A stretch of 59,942 nucleotides of DNA. It comes from Methylomonas lenta. Lineage in GTDB: Bacteria; Pseudomonadota; Gammaproteobacteria; Methylococcales; Methylomonadaceae. The stretch spans positions 1-59,942 of the forward strand of contig NZ_LUUI01000109.1 of NCBI RefSeq assembly GCF_001644015.1, written 5' to 3'. The notes beneath the pieces were generated by a model. That model did not search any database. It worked only from the letters and a program-made list of their open reading frames with translations, and was not told where the DNA came from. Positions 7,447 through 15,301 of the stretch are shown here, piece by piece (position 1 is the first letter of the stretch; each line of letters opens with the position of its first letter). The translations under genes were made by a program, and so were the position numbers.

Positions 7447-7695
7447 ATGCAAATCCAAGTCAATGTGCCGCCCAATCTGCCCGATGCCATCCAATGCTCC
7501 CCCGAACAATTTGCTCGTGAAGCCAAAATGGCCATGGCCGTAAAATTATTCGAAATGAAAAGACTTTCTTCAGGCATGGCGGCTGCACTTGCGGACATGG
7601 AACGCGTCGCCTTCTTGGCGGAACTGCACCGTTACCATGTCGCCATGATCGATCTCGATACCGACGAACTAGAAAGCGATACCAACAATGCATGA
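7447..7695 (+). CDS. UPF0175-family antitoxin
   Basis: An 82-residue protein of the UPF0175 family. The helical segment EAKMAMAVKLFEMKRLSSGMAAALADM followed by RVAFLAELHRYHVAMIDLD is characteristic of the family. GGAG lies upstream of the ATG at 7447. UPF0175 genes usually precede a DUF3368 PIN-like toxin, as here, where the frames overlap by 8 bases. It likely neutralises the toxin and may bind DNA through the HTH-like helices. Confidence 0.85.
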   Translation: MQIQVNVPPNLPDAIQCSPEQFAREAKMAMAVKLFEMKRLSSGMAAALADMERVAFLAELHRYHVAMIDLDTDELESDTNNA

Positions 7696-8134
7696 AACTG
7701 CCAAAACAATCGTCACCAATACGACACCACTGATTGCTTTGACAGCCGCGACCGGCAATCTCGATGTACTTCGGCATCTCTATGCCCGAGTGATTGTTCC
7801 TTATGAAGTCGCTAGTGAAATCAGATCCGGGGGGCAGACCTGTTTTGGCGTCGATGTTTTCGAACGTTCGACATGGCTTGATGTCAAAATCGCCCCAACG
7901 ATTATAACGCCCTATCTAAATAATACGCTTGACCGTGGCGAAGCATCGGTTATTCAAAACGCCTTGCAAGAAGCTATCGATCTTGTTGCAATCGACGAAA
8001 CGGCAGGAAGACGAGTGGCCCGCTTGTGCGGACTGAGCTTAACCGGGTCTATTGGGATATTGCTCAAAGCATCCGCATCAGGGTTTCCGGTCTCCATACC
8101 CAAAGCAAAATGCAATCCCATGGTATATGGCTAA
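7688..8134 (+). CDS. DUF3368 PIN-like toxin with frameshifted C-terminus
   Basis: The 148-residue product belongs to the DUF3368 PIN-like family: VTNTTPLIAL near the start, a GEASVI motif, VAIDETAGRR and LTGSIGILLKA. The frame ends in PKAKCNPMVYG, which is not the family ending. In another frame, from 8110 to the TGA at 8188, the DNA reads MQSHGIWLSRR then VIDFALQAD, the normal family C-terminus. A small indel near 8105-8109 therefore changed the last ~25 residues. The core catalytic acids are retained, so activity could be partial, but the module may be decaying. It lies just before the intact wzt. Confidence 0.82.
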   Translation: MHETAKTIVTNTTPLIALTAATGNLDVLRHLYARVIVPYEVASEIRSGGQTCFGVDVFERSTWLDVKIAPTIITPYLNNTLDRGEASVIQNALQEAIDLVAIDETAGRRVARLCGLSLTGSIGILLKASASGFPVSIPKAKCNPMVYG

Positions 8135-8196
8135 GTCGCCGGGTAATCGATTTCGCACTGCAAGCAGATAACAACAATAAATTACGCTGATCAACC

Positions 8197-9399
8197 ATGC
8201 CAAATTCAGACGACGTATTAATCAAAGTCGAAAACGTCAGCAAAAAATTTTGCCGCTCGCTAAAACGGTCTATGCTTTATGGCATGGAAGACATCAGCCG
8301 CGACCTGCTGCATTTACCCAACACATCCGATAAATTGCGCAAAGACGAATTTTGGGCGGTGGATGATGTGTCGTTTGAGGTTAAACGTGGCGAATGTTTG
8401 GGCATCATCGGCCGCAACGGCGCCGGTAAAAGCACACTATTAAAAATGCTCAACGGCATCATCCTGCCGGACAAAGGCAAAATCAGCATCAAAGGCAAAG
8501 TCGGCGCACTGATAGAAGTCGGTGCCGGATTTCACCCGATGTTAACCGGTCGAGAGAATGTCTATGTCAACGGCGCTATTCTCGGCATGAGCAAACGCGA
8601 GATCGACAAGAAATTCGATGAGATTGTGGCGTTTGCCGAACTGGAAGAATCGATTGACATGCCGGTCAAGCATTATTCGAGTGGGATGTATGCCCGCTTG
8701 GGTTTTTCCATTGCAGCGCATTGTAATCCAGATATTTTCTTAATAGACGAAGTATTGGCAGTCGGAGATATTAACTTTCGAGCCAAATGCTTTCGCCGAA
8801 TGACAGAATTACGAAAAGAAGGCACAAGCATTCTCTTTGTCTCACACGAAATGAGCCTTATAGACAAAATAAGCACCCAAGTGCTATTACTTCGAAAATA
8901 TTTACCAGCTTTTATAGGAAGTTCGAATAGTTCAATAAATCAACTTCACCAAGATTTTTTATTGATAAAAAATCAAGGAAAAACATTGAATAGCGAAAGC
9001 TTTTCAATAAGCAATGTAAAAATACAAAGCGATAGCGGTGAACTAGAACCTGGAAAGGATTTAAGAGTTGAAATATATTACAAATGTGATATTAAGACAT
9101 TCACTTATCCAAGTGTTGCATTTCACATAGGCTATGGCGAACAAATCGCAGCATGTAGGTCCGATAAAGATAACTTAGGATTAATACAGTTAAGTCCGCC
9201 AGGAGGAATGCTTGCCTTAAAAATACCCAAAAACCCTTTGCAACCAGGAATATATACAGTAAGCATAAGAATGTTTGACACGGACAAAATAACACCTTTA
9301 GTAGAACACTATATGGCCTATAAATTTATTATAAATGGGGGTTGTGATGTCGTTGGATATATATATTTCGATTACTGTTGGGATCTAAATGATGTTTAA
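8197..9399 (+). CDS. wzt: Polysaccharide export ATPase with C-terminal carbohydrate-binding domain (Wzt-like)
   Basis: A 400-residue ABC ATPase that powers export through Wzm. Walker A is GRNGAGKST (Lys78), the signature is YSSGM (160-164) and Walker B is IFLIDE (Asp184, Glu185). Residues about 265-400 form the Wzt-type beta-sandwich, which in ABC-dependent O-antigen systems binds the capped end of the chain. The DNA of the first ~530 bases resembles host-like composition and the broken copy at 7167, whereas from about 8725 on the gene becomes AT-rich like the genes after it. This suggests a recombination junction inside wzt. The next gene encodes a WbdD-like capping enzyme, which fits a cap-recognising Wzt. 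Confidence 0.92.
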   Translation: MPNSDDVLIKVENVSKKFCRSLKRSMLYGMEDISRDLLHLPNTSDKLRKDEFWAVDDVSFEVKRGECLGIIGRNGAGKSTLLKMLNGIILPDKGKISIKGKVGALIEVGAGFHPMLTGRENVYVNGAILGMSKREIDKKFDEIVAFAELEESIDMPVKHYSSGMYARLGFSIAAHCNPDIFLIDEVLAVGDINFRAKCFRRMTELRKEGTSILFVSHEMSLIDKISTQVLLLRKYLPAFIGSSNSSINQLHQDFLLIKNQGKTLNSESFSISNVKIQSDSGELEPGKDLRVEIYYKCDIKTFTYPSVAFHIGYGEQIAACRSDKDNLGLIQLSPPGGMLALKIPKNPLQPGIYTVSIRMFDTDKITPLVEHYMAYKFIINGGCDVVGYIYFDYCWDLNDV

Positions 9400-9546
9400 A
9401 ACCTAACTCGGTGACTTAAAAGCCTAAAATAGATATAAATAATTGAGACAAACGACGAAAACCAGTTTTTATGATTTCACCTAAGCCATTTAAAAAGCAT
9501 TTTATATTTAATGAATCAAAGATGAAGCCACGGATTTAGGTAAAAT

Positions 9547-11085
9547 ATGAATAGCGAGAACACAATCAATAAATTAATTGAAATACTTCCTGAAGTATAT
9601 CAACCAATATTTGGCCACCCCGATCTAAATATCAAACACTCGCGCCCATGCGAGGACAGACTCACTCATATTTCAGAAGTATGTGTATCACTGAAAAAAA
9701 CACTTAATAGACGAATAAGAATATTAGATTTAGGATGCGCACAAGGTTTTTTTTCTTTATCTTTAGCCCAGAAAACAAACTCTTTTGTTTACGGAATCGA
9801 TTTTCAAAAAGAAAACATCGACGTTTGTAATCAATTAGCAAGTGAAAACACAAGCTTAAATGTCATATTCGAAAAGGGAAGAATTGAGCATGTAATTGAA
9901 GAAATCAATACTGGCGAATATGATTTGGTTTTATGTTTAAGTGTTTTACATCACTTAATTCATGAAAAAGGTTACAAATACACACACTCTCTTTTAAATG
10001 TACTATCAAATAAAGTAAATGCTATCGTATGTGAGTTAGCAGTATATGAAGAACCATTATACTGGGCAAAGTCTCTACCAAAAGAACCAATTGATCTCTT
10101 AAGCAGCTTATCGTTTGTTCATGAAATAGGTATTATAAAAACACACTTATCAGAAATAAAAAGACCCATGTACTTTGCAAGCAACAAATATTGGTATTTA
10201 GGCGGCATCTCTGGTGATTTTAAAAGAATTGAAACAAAATCGCATAACTTATCAAAAAACAGAACACGAAAATACTATTTCAATAAAGATAACCTAGTCA
10301 AGATATTTGAAAGGGATAGCAAAAATATTAATTACGATGAAATAAAAAGGGAGGTGCTTTTTTTACAAAAACCTCCATCAAATATGAAGACCCCAACTAT
10401 CCTTACACATGGTGAGAATGAAAAACTAGTTTGGCTAGCTCGTGAAAAAATACCAGGCTACCTTTTAGCTGACCATATCAAAAAAATCAATGGCATTGAC
10501 ACAACAAAAATTGCACTAGAAATACTTAGACAACTTATAAAACTTGAAAAAAATAACCTATATCATAACGATGTAAGGCTATGGAACATAATAATTGACA
10601 CAGAAAATAATCCAATACTTATTGATTATGGATCAATAAGTGAAATACCAAATGACTGTGCTTGGCCATACAATAACTTCTTGTCATTTTTTATATTTTT
10701 AAATGAATTATACAATAAAGAATTCTACGATAGAGGAGACATCAAGTTAGCATGGATAAGCCCTTTTAACCTACCTTATCCTATCAACAAAAAACTAACA
10801 TCTATCTGGCAAAAACCATTACATGAATGGAGCTTTGAATTAATATATAATACTCTCAATACAAACAGTAATGCCATAGACAATACATACCTAGAACAAA
10901 CTCCAATTATTCTATGGATGAAGGCAATGGAGCAATTAGCCACATCAAATTCAAAAGAAATAGACGAGGCAAAAAGACTAGCTAATAGAGCAAACAAACG
11001 AATTGACATAATAATAAAGCCATTCAAAAAAACAAAAACATTAATCAAAAAATTATTACAAACAATTAATTACAAAAATACATAA
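9547..11085 (+). CDS. WbdD-like bifunctional methyltransferase-kinase, O-antigen chain terminator
   Basis: A 512-residue two-domain protein. Residues about 50-220 form a class I SAM methyltransferase with motif I ILDLGCAQGFF (59-69). Residues about 270-430 form a eukaryotic-like kinase: HNDVRLWN (catalytic Asp342, Asn347) and IDYGS (metal-binding Asp360). The end is basic and helical, possibly membrane-associated. The same domain order occurs in E. coli WbdD, which phosphorylates and methylates the non-reducing end of O9a chains and so sets their length. Position after a Wzt with a carbohydrate-binding domain supports this role. Strongly AT-rich, as are the next two genes, suggesting acquisition as a block. 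Confidence 0.82.
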   Translation: MNSENTINKLIEILPEVYQPIFGHPDLNIKHSRPCEDRLTHISEVCVSLKKTLNRRIRILDLGCAQGFFSLSLAQKTNSFVYGIDFQKENIDVCNQLASENTSLNVIFEKGRIEHVIEEINTGEYDLVLCLSVLHHLIHEKGYKYTHSLLNVLSNKVNAIVCELAVYEEPLYWAKSLPKEPIDLLSSLSFVHEIGIIKTHLSEIKRPMYFASNKYWYLGGISGDFKRIETKSHNLSKNRTRKYYFNKDNLVKIFERDSKNINYDEIKREVLFLQKPPSNMKTPTILTHGENEKLVWLAREKIPGYLLADHIKKINGIDTTKIALEILRQLIKLEKNNLYHNDVRLWNIIIDTENNPILIDYGSISEIPNDCAWPYNNFLSFFIFLNELYNKEFYDRGDIKLAWISPFNLPYPINKKLTSIWQKPLHEWSFELIYNTLNTNSNAIDNTYLEQTPIILWMKAMEQLATSNSKEIDEAKRLANRANKRIDIIIKPFKKTKTLIKKLLQTINYKNT

Positions 11086-11110
11086 GGAAAAACACTAAAC
11101 AGACCATAAA

Positions 11111-12418
11111 ATGAAAAAGAATATATACATTGAATGCACAGAGCTTTATTTATCCCAAACGAAAACTGGAATTCAACGCGTTGAACGCAATATAATTTAC
11201 TCATCAACAGAACTATCAAATAATTTAAACATAAATATAATACCGACAATTTTTATTGGTAAGATTGCAGGCCTTAGAAGTTTAAAATACAACCAACAAA
11301 CAAAAGAATATACTCTAGGTTATTTTGAAAAAGTCTATTTAAGATCTACTAAACCGAACAGACTAAAGAAACTAACTCAAGCATGCTTTCCTTTTTTAGA
11401 ACGTTTTTTAGAAAAAAAATGGGTGAATTATAGATTACTTTTTATACCAATCATGATAATAACAATCCCCCCAATCATTCTAGTAACGTCAATTTACATA
11501 CTATTAGAAAAACAAAAAATAAAAATAAAAAAAAACGACATTTACTTTATTCCAGGATCATCATGGTGGGCATTTAACTTAGAGCAGCTTCTAAAAGACA
11601 TAAATAAAGCTGGAGCTAGAATTACAGTTCTTTTACATGATCTTGTACCAATAACACACCCAACACTTACAACGGATCAAAATCAACGATATTTCGAAAA
11701 AAGATTGCACCCTTTAATTAAACATGCTGATTTAATAATTTGCATTTCGAAATACACGTCTAACACTCTCTCCTCTTACATTGAGAGCCTAACATCTTCT
11801 CAGTTACCAAGAACAGAAGTAAATTACTCAGGATTTAAACTCGACCTTATACAAGTGCAACAAACTGTTAGAAAAGAAATATTGTTTGTCAACAATACTT
11901 ATATTTCCGTAGGCACTATTGAGCCGCGTAAAAATTATTCATATTTGTTGGACGCTTTTGAATTAGCATGGAAACAGGGAATTAAATCCTCGCTATGTAT
12001 TATAGGGAAATACGGTTGGAAGTCGGAACAATTAGTTCAACGTATCTTAAAACATCCACAATATGGCAAACAGCTTTTCTGGTTTAATGACTTAAACGAC
12101 AACGAATTATTGTATGCTTATCAACATGCGAAGGCATGTGTTTATCCTTCTATTATCGAAGGTTTCGGCTTGCCGCTCATCGAAGCCTTATCTCTAAAAT
12201 GCCCTGTACTTGCAAGCGATATCCCAATATTCCATGAAGTAGGTGGCGACTATTGTTATTATTTTTCCCTTGAAAATCCAAATTCACTTTGCGAATTAAT
12301 CATAAAAGTTGATTCGCAGGGTCTTTTAGACAACCTTGATTATTTAGATTCTTTTAAATGGCCGGATTGGAATCAGTCAACAACTAAGTTACTTGACATC
12401 CTTAATAGCCTTGACTAA
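11111..12418 (+). CDS. Family GT4 glycosyltransferase
   Basis: A 435-residue GT-B fold glycosyltransferase. The N-terminus contains TKTGIQRVERNI, common in O-antigen mannosyltransferase-like GT4 proteins. The C-terminal donor domain has VGTIEPRKNY, and the E-x7-E motif in IIEGFGLPLIEAL. A hydrophobic stretch near residues 113-137 may anchor it to the membrane. It is 25 bases after the WbdD-like gene and probably in the same operon. It would add a sugar, perhaps mannose or a deoxyhexose, to the chain; the donor cannot be told from sequence. AT-rich. Confidence 0.85.
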   Translation: MKKNIYIECTELYLSQTKTGIQRVERNIIYSSTELSNNLNINIIPTIFIGKIAGLRSLKYNQQTKEYTLGYFEKVYLRSTKPNRLKKLTQACFPFLERFLEKKWVNYRLLFIPIMIITIPPIILVTSIYILLEKQKIKIKKNDIYFIPGSSWWAFNLEQLLKDINKAGARITVLLHDLVPITHPTLTTDQNQRYFEKRLHPLIKHADLIICISKYTSNTLSSYIESLTSSQLPRTEVNYSGFKLDLIQVQQTVRKEILFVNNTYISVGTIEPRKNYSYLLDAFELAWKQGIKSSLCIIGKYGWKSEQLVQRILKHPQYGKQLFWFNDLNDNELLYAYQHAKACVYPSIIEGFGLPLIEALSLKCPVLASDIPIFHEVGGDYCYYFSLENPNSLCELIIKVDSQGLLDNLDYLDSFKWPDWNQSTTKLLDILNSLD

Positions 12419-12434
12419 CGATAATTACACATAA

Positions 12435-13652
12435 ATGCCTTATTACAAAACCTTATCTAATTTAAATTTATTTATTATACTTCTTAACAAAGAAAATATA
12501 ACTAATAGAGTGATGGTGTTGTTTTACTGCCTTTTACAAAGCGCACTCACTTTATTACAACATAAAAACCATAAAATAATTTGGTTAATTGGCGAAAATG
12601 CTGGAGACTGCTTACAAGACAATGGATATTATTTTTATAGGTATTGCAGAGAACAACATCCTAGAGATAACACATTTTTTCTCATAAAAAAATCGTCGCC
12701 ATTTTATAACGAGTTAAGAAAAGATAATCATGTCATCCTCTATGGATCCTTTCGACATATAGAGCTTTTTTTTTCAGCCAACATTCTGTTTTATACGCAT
12801 AATTTTAAAGATATTCTTTACAAGAAACTATTTAACTTTTTTCGAAAAAATCAAAAACTAGTATATCTTCATCATGGCGTTTTGGGTTTCAAGAAATTTG
12901 ACAAATTTTATTCAAAAAACAAGAATGCAATGAATATTTTTACTGTCGGATCTGAACTAGAAAAAGATATTTTGATCACCCAAGAAGGTGTTTATCAGGA
13001 AAAGATAAAAACAACCGGCTATGCCAGATATGATTATTTAAAAAACAAAGTACATGCTAAGGAAATTGTTTACATTCCTACACACAGAAGCATGAACACA
13101 GCTGATATAAAAAACACTGATTTTTATTTAAAAACGCAATCACTGCTGAACAATACCGAGCTAAATGAATTTCTTAAACAACAAGACATAACGTTACATT
13201 TTTATTTGCATCAAGCAATGTGCTCATTCTTAGATGACTTTCATTGCACATCACCCAATATAAAAATAATAAAGTATGGTGAATATACACCGTTACAACT
13301 AATCAAACGTTGTAACTTAATGATCACTGACTATTCCAGTGTTTCTTGGGATTTTTTCTATCTTGGAAAGCCCGTTATATTTTATCGATTTGATATTAAT
13401 AATTATTTGAACGATAGGGACAGCTATATTGATTTAAATAAAAATTTTATTGGTGATGTCGTTTTAGATGAAGATCAAGTTGTTAGATTAATAAAACAAT
13501 ACTCATGCAAATATTTCAAAGAAAACAAACTCTATAGCGAATATCGCAAGAAGATAATGCCAAAAATAGATCATAATAACTGTCAACGAATATACGATGA
13601 AGCCTGTAAATTAAACAACTTGTATCAATTTAATAAAAACCCCTCGCACTAA
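12435..13652 (+). CDS. CDP-glycerol/ribitol-type glycerophosphotransferase family protein
   Basis: A 405-residue protein of the TagF/TagB family (CDP-glycerol:polyglycerophosphate glycerophosphotransferase). The family's hallmark C-terminal motif is present: MITDYSSVSWDFFYLGKPVIFY, and the central VYIPTHRS matches the usual YAPTWR position. Such enzymes transfer polyol-phosphate to a glycan or lipid. In a Gram-negative O-antigen or capsule locus it suggests a polymer carrying glycerol phosphate or a related group. It follows the GT4 gene by 17 bases and is the last gene of the AT-rich block. No CDP-glycerol synthase gene is in the window. Confidence 0.82.
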   Translation: MPYYKTLSNLNLFIILLNKENITNRVMVLFYCLLQSALTLLQHKNHKIIWLIGENAGDCLQDNGYYFYRYCREQHPRDNTFFLIKKSSPFYNELRKDNHVILYGSFRHIELFFSANILFYTHNFKDILYKKLFNFFRKNQKLVYLHHGVLGFKKFDKFYSKNKNAMNIFTVGSELEKDILITQEGVYQEKIKTTGYARYDYLKNKVHAKEIVYIPTHRSMNTADIKNTDFYLKTQSLLNNTELNEFLKQQDITLHFYLHQAMCSFLDDFHCTSPNIKIIKYGEYTPLQLIKRCNLMITDYSSVSWDFFYLGKPVIFYRFDINNYLNDRDSYIDLNKNFIGDVVLDEDQVVRLIKQYSCKYFKENKLYSEYRKKIMPKIDHNNCQRIYDEACKLNNLYQFNKNPSH

Positions 13653-13767
13653 ATAATCCCAAAAGTTCTTCATGATTCGCTAATGCGACCTGGCACAGTT
13701 TATTGAAATTTTTTGATTCTATAACTCTATCTGCTTACCAACTACTCGATAAGGCCTACAGCACACA

Positions 13768-13796
13768 TTGCTTTTATGTACATTTGTACATATTAT
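13768..13796 (+). promoter_or_regulatory. brnTA promoter with tandem TGTACA operator
   Basis: TTGCTT (13768-13773) and TATTAT (13791-13796) are 17 bases apart and resemble a sigma-70 promoter. TGTACA occurs twice (13777-13782 and 13785-13790) in the spacer, forming a palindromic array suited to the dimeric repressor BrnA. Transcription would start close to the brnT ATG at 13803, so the mRNA may be leaderless or nearly so. Confidence 0.6.
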
Positions 13797-13802
13797 TGAT
13801 AA

Positions 13803-14078
13803 ATGAAGATTGAATACGCTCCCGACAAAGCTGCTGCCAATTCCTCAAACCATGAGGGCGTAACTTTTGAGGAAGCCAAGCAGGTATTGTTAGACCCATA
13901 CGTACTGACACGTGAAGATGTCGACGCCGATGGAGAGCAGCGTTTTGTATCGCTGGGCATGGGTGACAAAGGTCGTATTTTAATCGTGGTGTGGACGTTA
14001 CGCGGCGACTTTGTGCGCCTGATTTCCGCATGGAAAGCCAACCAACCGCAGAAGAAACGCTATGAACAACAATTCTGA
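13803..14078 (+). CDS. brnT: BrnT toxin
   Basis: A 91-residue ribonuclease toxin of the BrnT family (RelE-like fold). The N-terminus KIEYAPDKAAANSSNHEGVTFEEA and the later RFVSLGMGDKGRILIVVWT and RLISAWKA are the conserved blocks. BrnT blocks translation by RNA cleavage and is neutralised by BrnA. No ribosome-binding site is seen, in line with a near-leaderless transcript. The frame overlaps brnA by 17 bases, the normal brnTA layout. All conserved blocks are present, so it is probably functional. Confidence 0.9.
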   Translation: MKIEYAPDKAAANSSNHEGVTFEEAKQVLLDPYVLTREDVDADGEQRFVSLGMGDKGRILIVVWTLRGDFVRLISAWKANQPQKKRYEQQF

Positions 14079-14358
14079 TCCAATGTACGAGCGCTATGCT
14101 GATATGGACTTTGCCGATGCCAAGCCAGTTTCGCAGGTTCCAGCTTTAGCCAAACTACAAGCCCAATATGGCAACAAGTCGCGCATCACCATGCGAGTGG
14201 ATAGCGAGACGCTGGCAATTTTTAAAGCGCGTGCAGAAATGAGCGGCGGCAGTTATCAAACTTTAATGAATGAAGCCCTCAGACAGTTTGCCCACGGTTT
14301 AACCTTGGCCGACATGGTACGAGATACAATCAAGCAAGAATTGCATAAGTCGATTTGA
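14062..14358 (+). CDS. brnA: BrnA antitoxin
   Basis: A 98-residue antitoxin. The C-terminal half is a ribbon-helix-helix domain: SRITMRVDSETLAIFKARA then GSYQTLMNEALRQF. The N-terminal part binds the toxin. BrnA both neutralises BrnT and represses the operon, most likely at the TGTACA pair upstream. Coupled to brnT by a 17-base overlap. Confidence 0.9.
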   Translation: MNNNSDPMYERYADMDFADAKPVSQVPALAKLQAQYGNKSRITMRVDSETLAIFKARAEMSGGSYQTLMNEALRQFAHGLTLADMVRDTIKQELHKSI

Positions 14359-14549
14359 GTCTTCTTTATATTTTTTGCGCTTCAAATTCCTAAGCCCACG
14401 TAGCTTCGAATAGCGAAGCGCATTCGGAAGAATGTTGGTTTTAAATTCTACGAACTACTTTGTCTTACCGATTTAATCGAAGCGCGAACCACCGTGGTCT
14501 TGACGGCCGAATAGCGCATTTTAGTTGAATTATTTTAGAACCCGAAAAC

Positions 14550-14834
14550 ATGCGCTTAACTCATGCAGAAATCTCCGTATTAAAAGATAGCTTAAAGCGA
14601 ACCGATCCCTCGGCTCGTCTATACTTGTTTGGCTCTCGGTTAGATGATGCTAAAAAAGGCGGTGATATCGATTTGTTAATCAAGAGTAAATCTCTCAAAA
14701 AAACTGATATCCGACGGTTAAGGATGGATTTTTATCAACATTTTGGTGAACAAAAAATGGATATTCTAGTGGATGATGACGAACAGAATAATCCTTTCCT
14801 TGCAAAAATTTGGCAGCAGGCAGTAGAACTATGA
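14550..14834 (+). CDS. mntA: MNT-type minimal nucleotidyltransferase antitoxin
   Basis: A 94-residue minimal nucleotidyltransferase. The motif LYLFGSRLDDAKKGGDIDLLI contains the GS...DxD signature of pol-beta-type transferases, and MDILVDDD gives the third acid. In HEPN-MNT modules this protein adds AMP to the toxin and so inactivates it. The HEPN partner starts with an ATGA overlap at 14831. Usual MntA is longer (about 110-140 residues), so this is a compact version. About 190 bases upstream contain no gene that I recognise. Confidence 0.82.
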   Translation: MRLTHAEISVLKDSLKRTDPSARLYLFGSRLDDAKKGGDIDLLIKSKSLKKTDIRRLRMDFYQHFGEQKMDILVDDDEQNNPFLAKIWQQAVEL

Positions 14835-15301
14835 GTCATAGTCAGCAGTTATTGTCACAGAATATTCAAGCACTTCAAAATCAGCATAATTGGTTGGAAC
14901 GCTCTTATTTGATTTGTCAAAACATGCCAATAGGCAGCATGTACACTCCGGAGGAAATGGATGCCCTAGAAACGCTTTGTGCGCGCTTTTCTCGCAGTAT
15001 TGATTTTTTAATCCGCAAAGTGTTTCGCTCTATAGATGATGTCGAGTTCGAAAACCAGGGCACATTAATCGACGTGGTCAATAATGCCGCAAAAAGAGGT
15101 TTGATTGAGTCGACTGACAAAATGCGGGAAATAAAAGAACTCAGGAACGATATCGTGCATGAATATATTTCGGAAGACATAAAAGGTTTGTTTGTTGAGG
15201 TGCTTAAAGAGACACCTACCTTATTAGCTATAATGCATGCAACTATAGATTATTGTGCCCGTTATGATAACCAGCAAGTTACTAATGACGACGCCAAATG
15301 A
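14831..15301 (+). CDS. hepT: HEPN-domain toxin (HepT-like RNase)
   Basis: A 156-residue all-helical protein with the HEPN nuclease motif RNDIVH (Arg105 to His110), followed by EY as in HepT-type toxins. The start at ATG 14831 overlaps the MNT stop (ATGA). HEPN toxins cleave RNA, often tRNA, and are silenced by AMPylation from MNT. Unusual feature: the stop overlaps the ATG of the next gene, a glycosyltransferase, again as ATGA. The toxin-antitoxin pair is thus coupled to the polysaccharide operon. Confidence 0.85.
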   Translation: MSHSQQLLSQNIQALQNQHNWLERSYLICQNMPIGSMYTPEEMDALETLCARFSRSIDFLIRKVFRSIDDVEFENQGTLIDVVNNAAKRGLIESTDKMREIKELRNDIVHEYISEDIKGLFVEVLKETPTLLAIMHATIDYCARYDNQQVTNDDAK

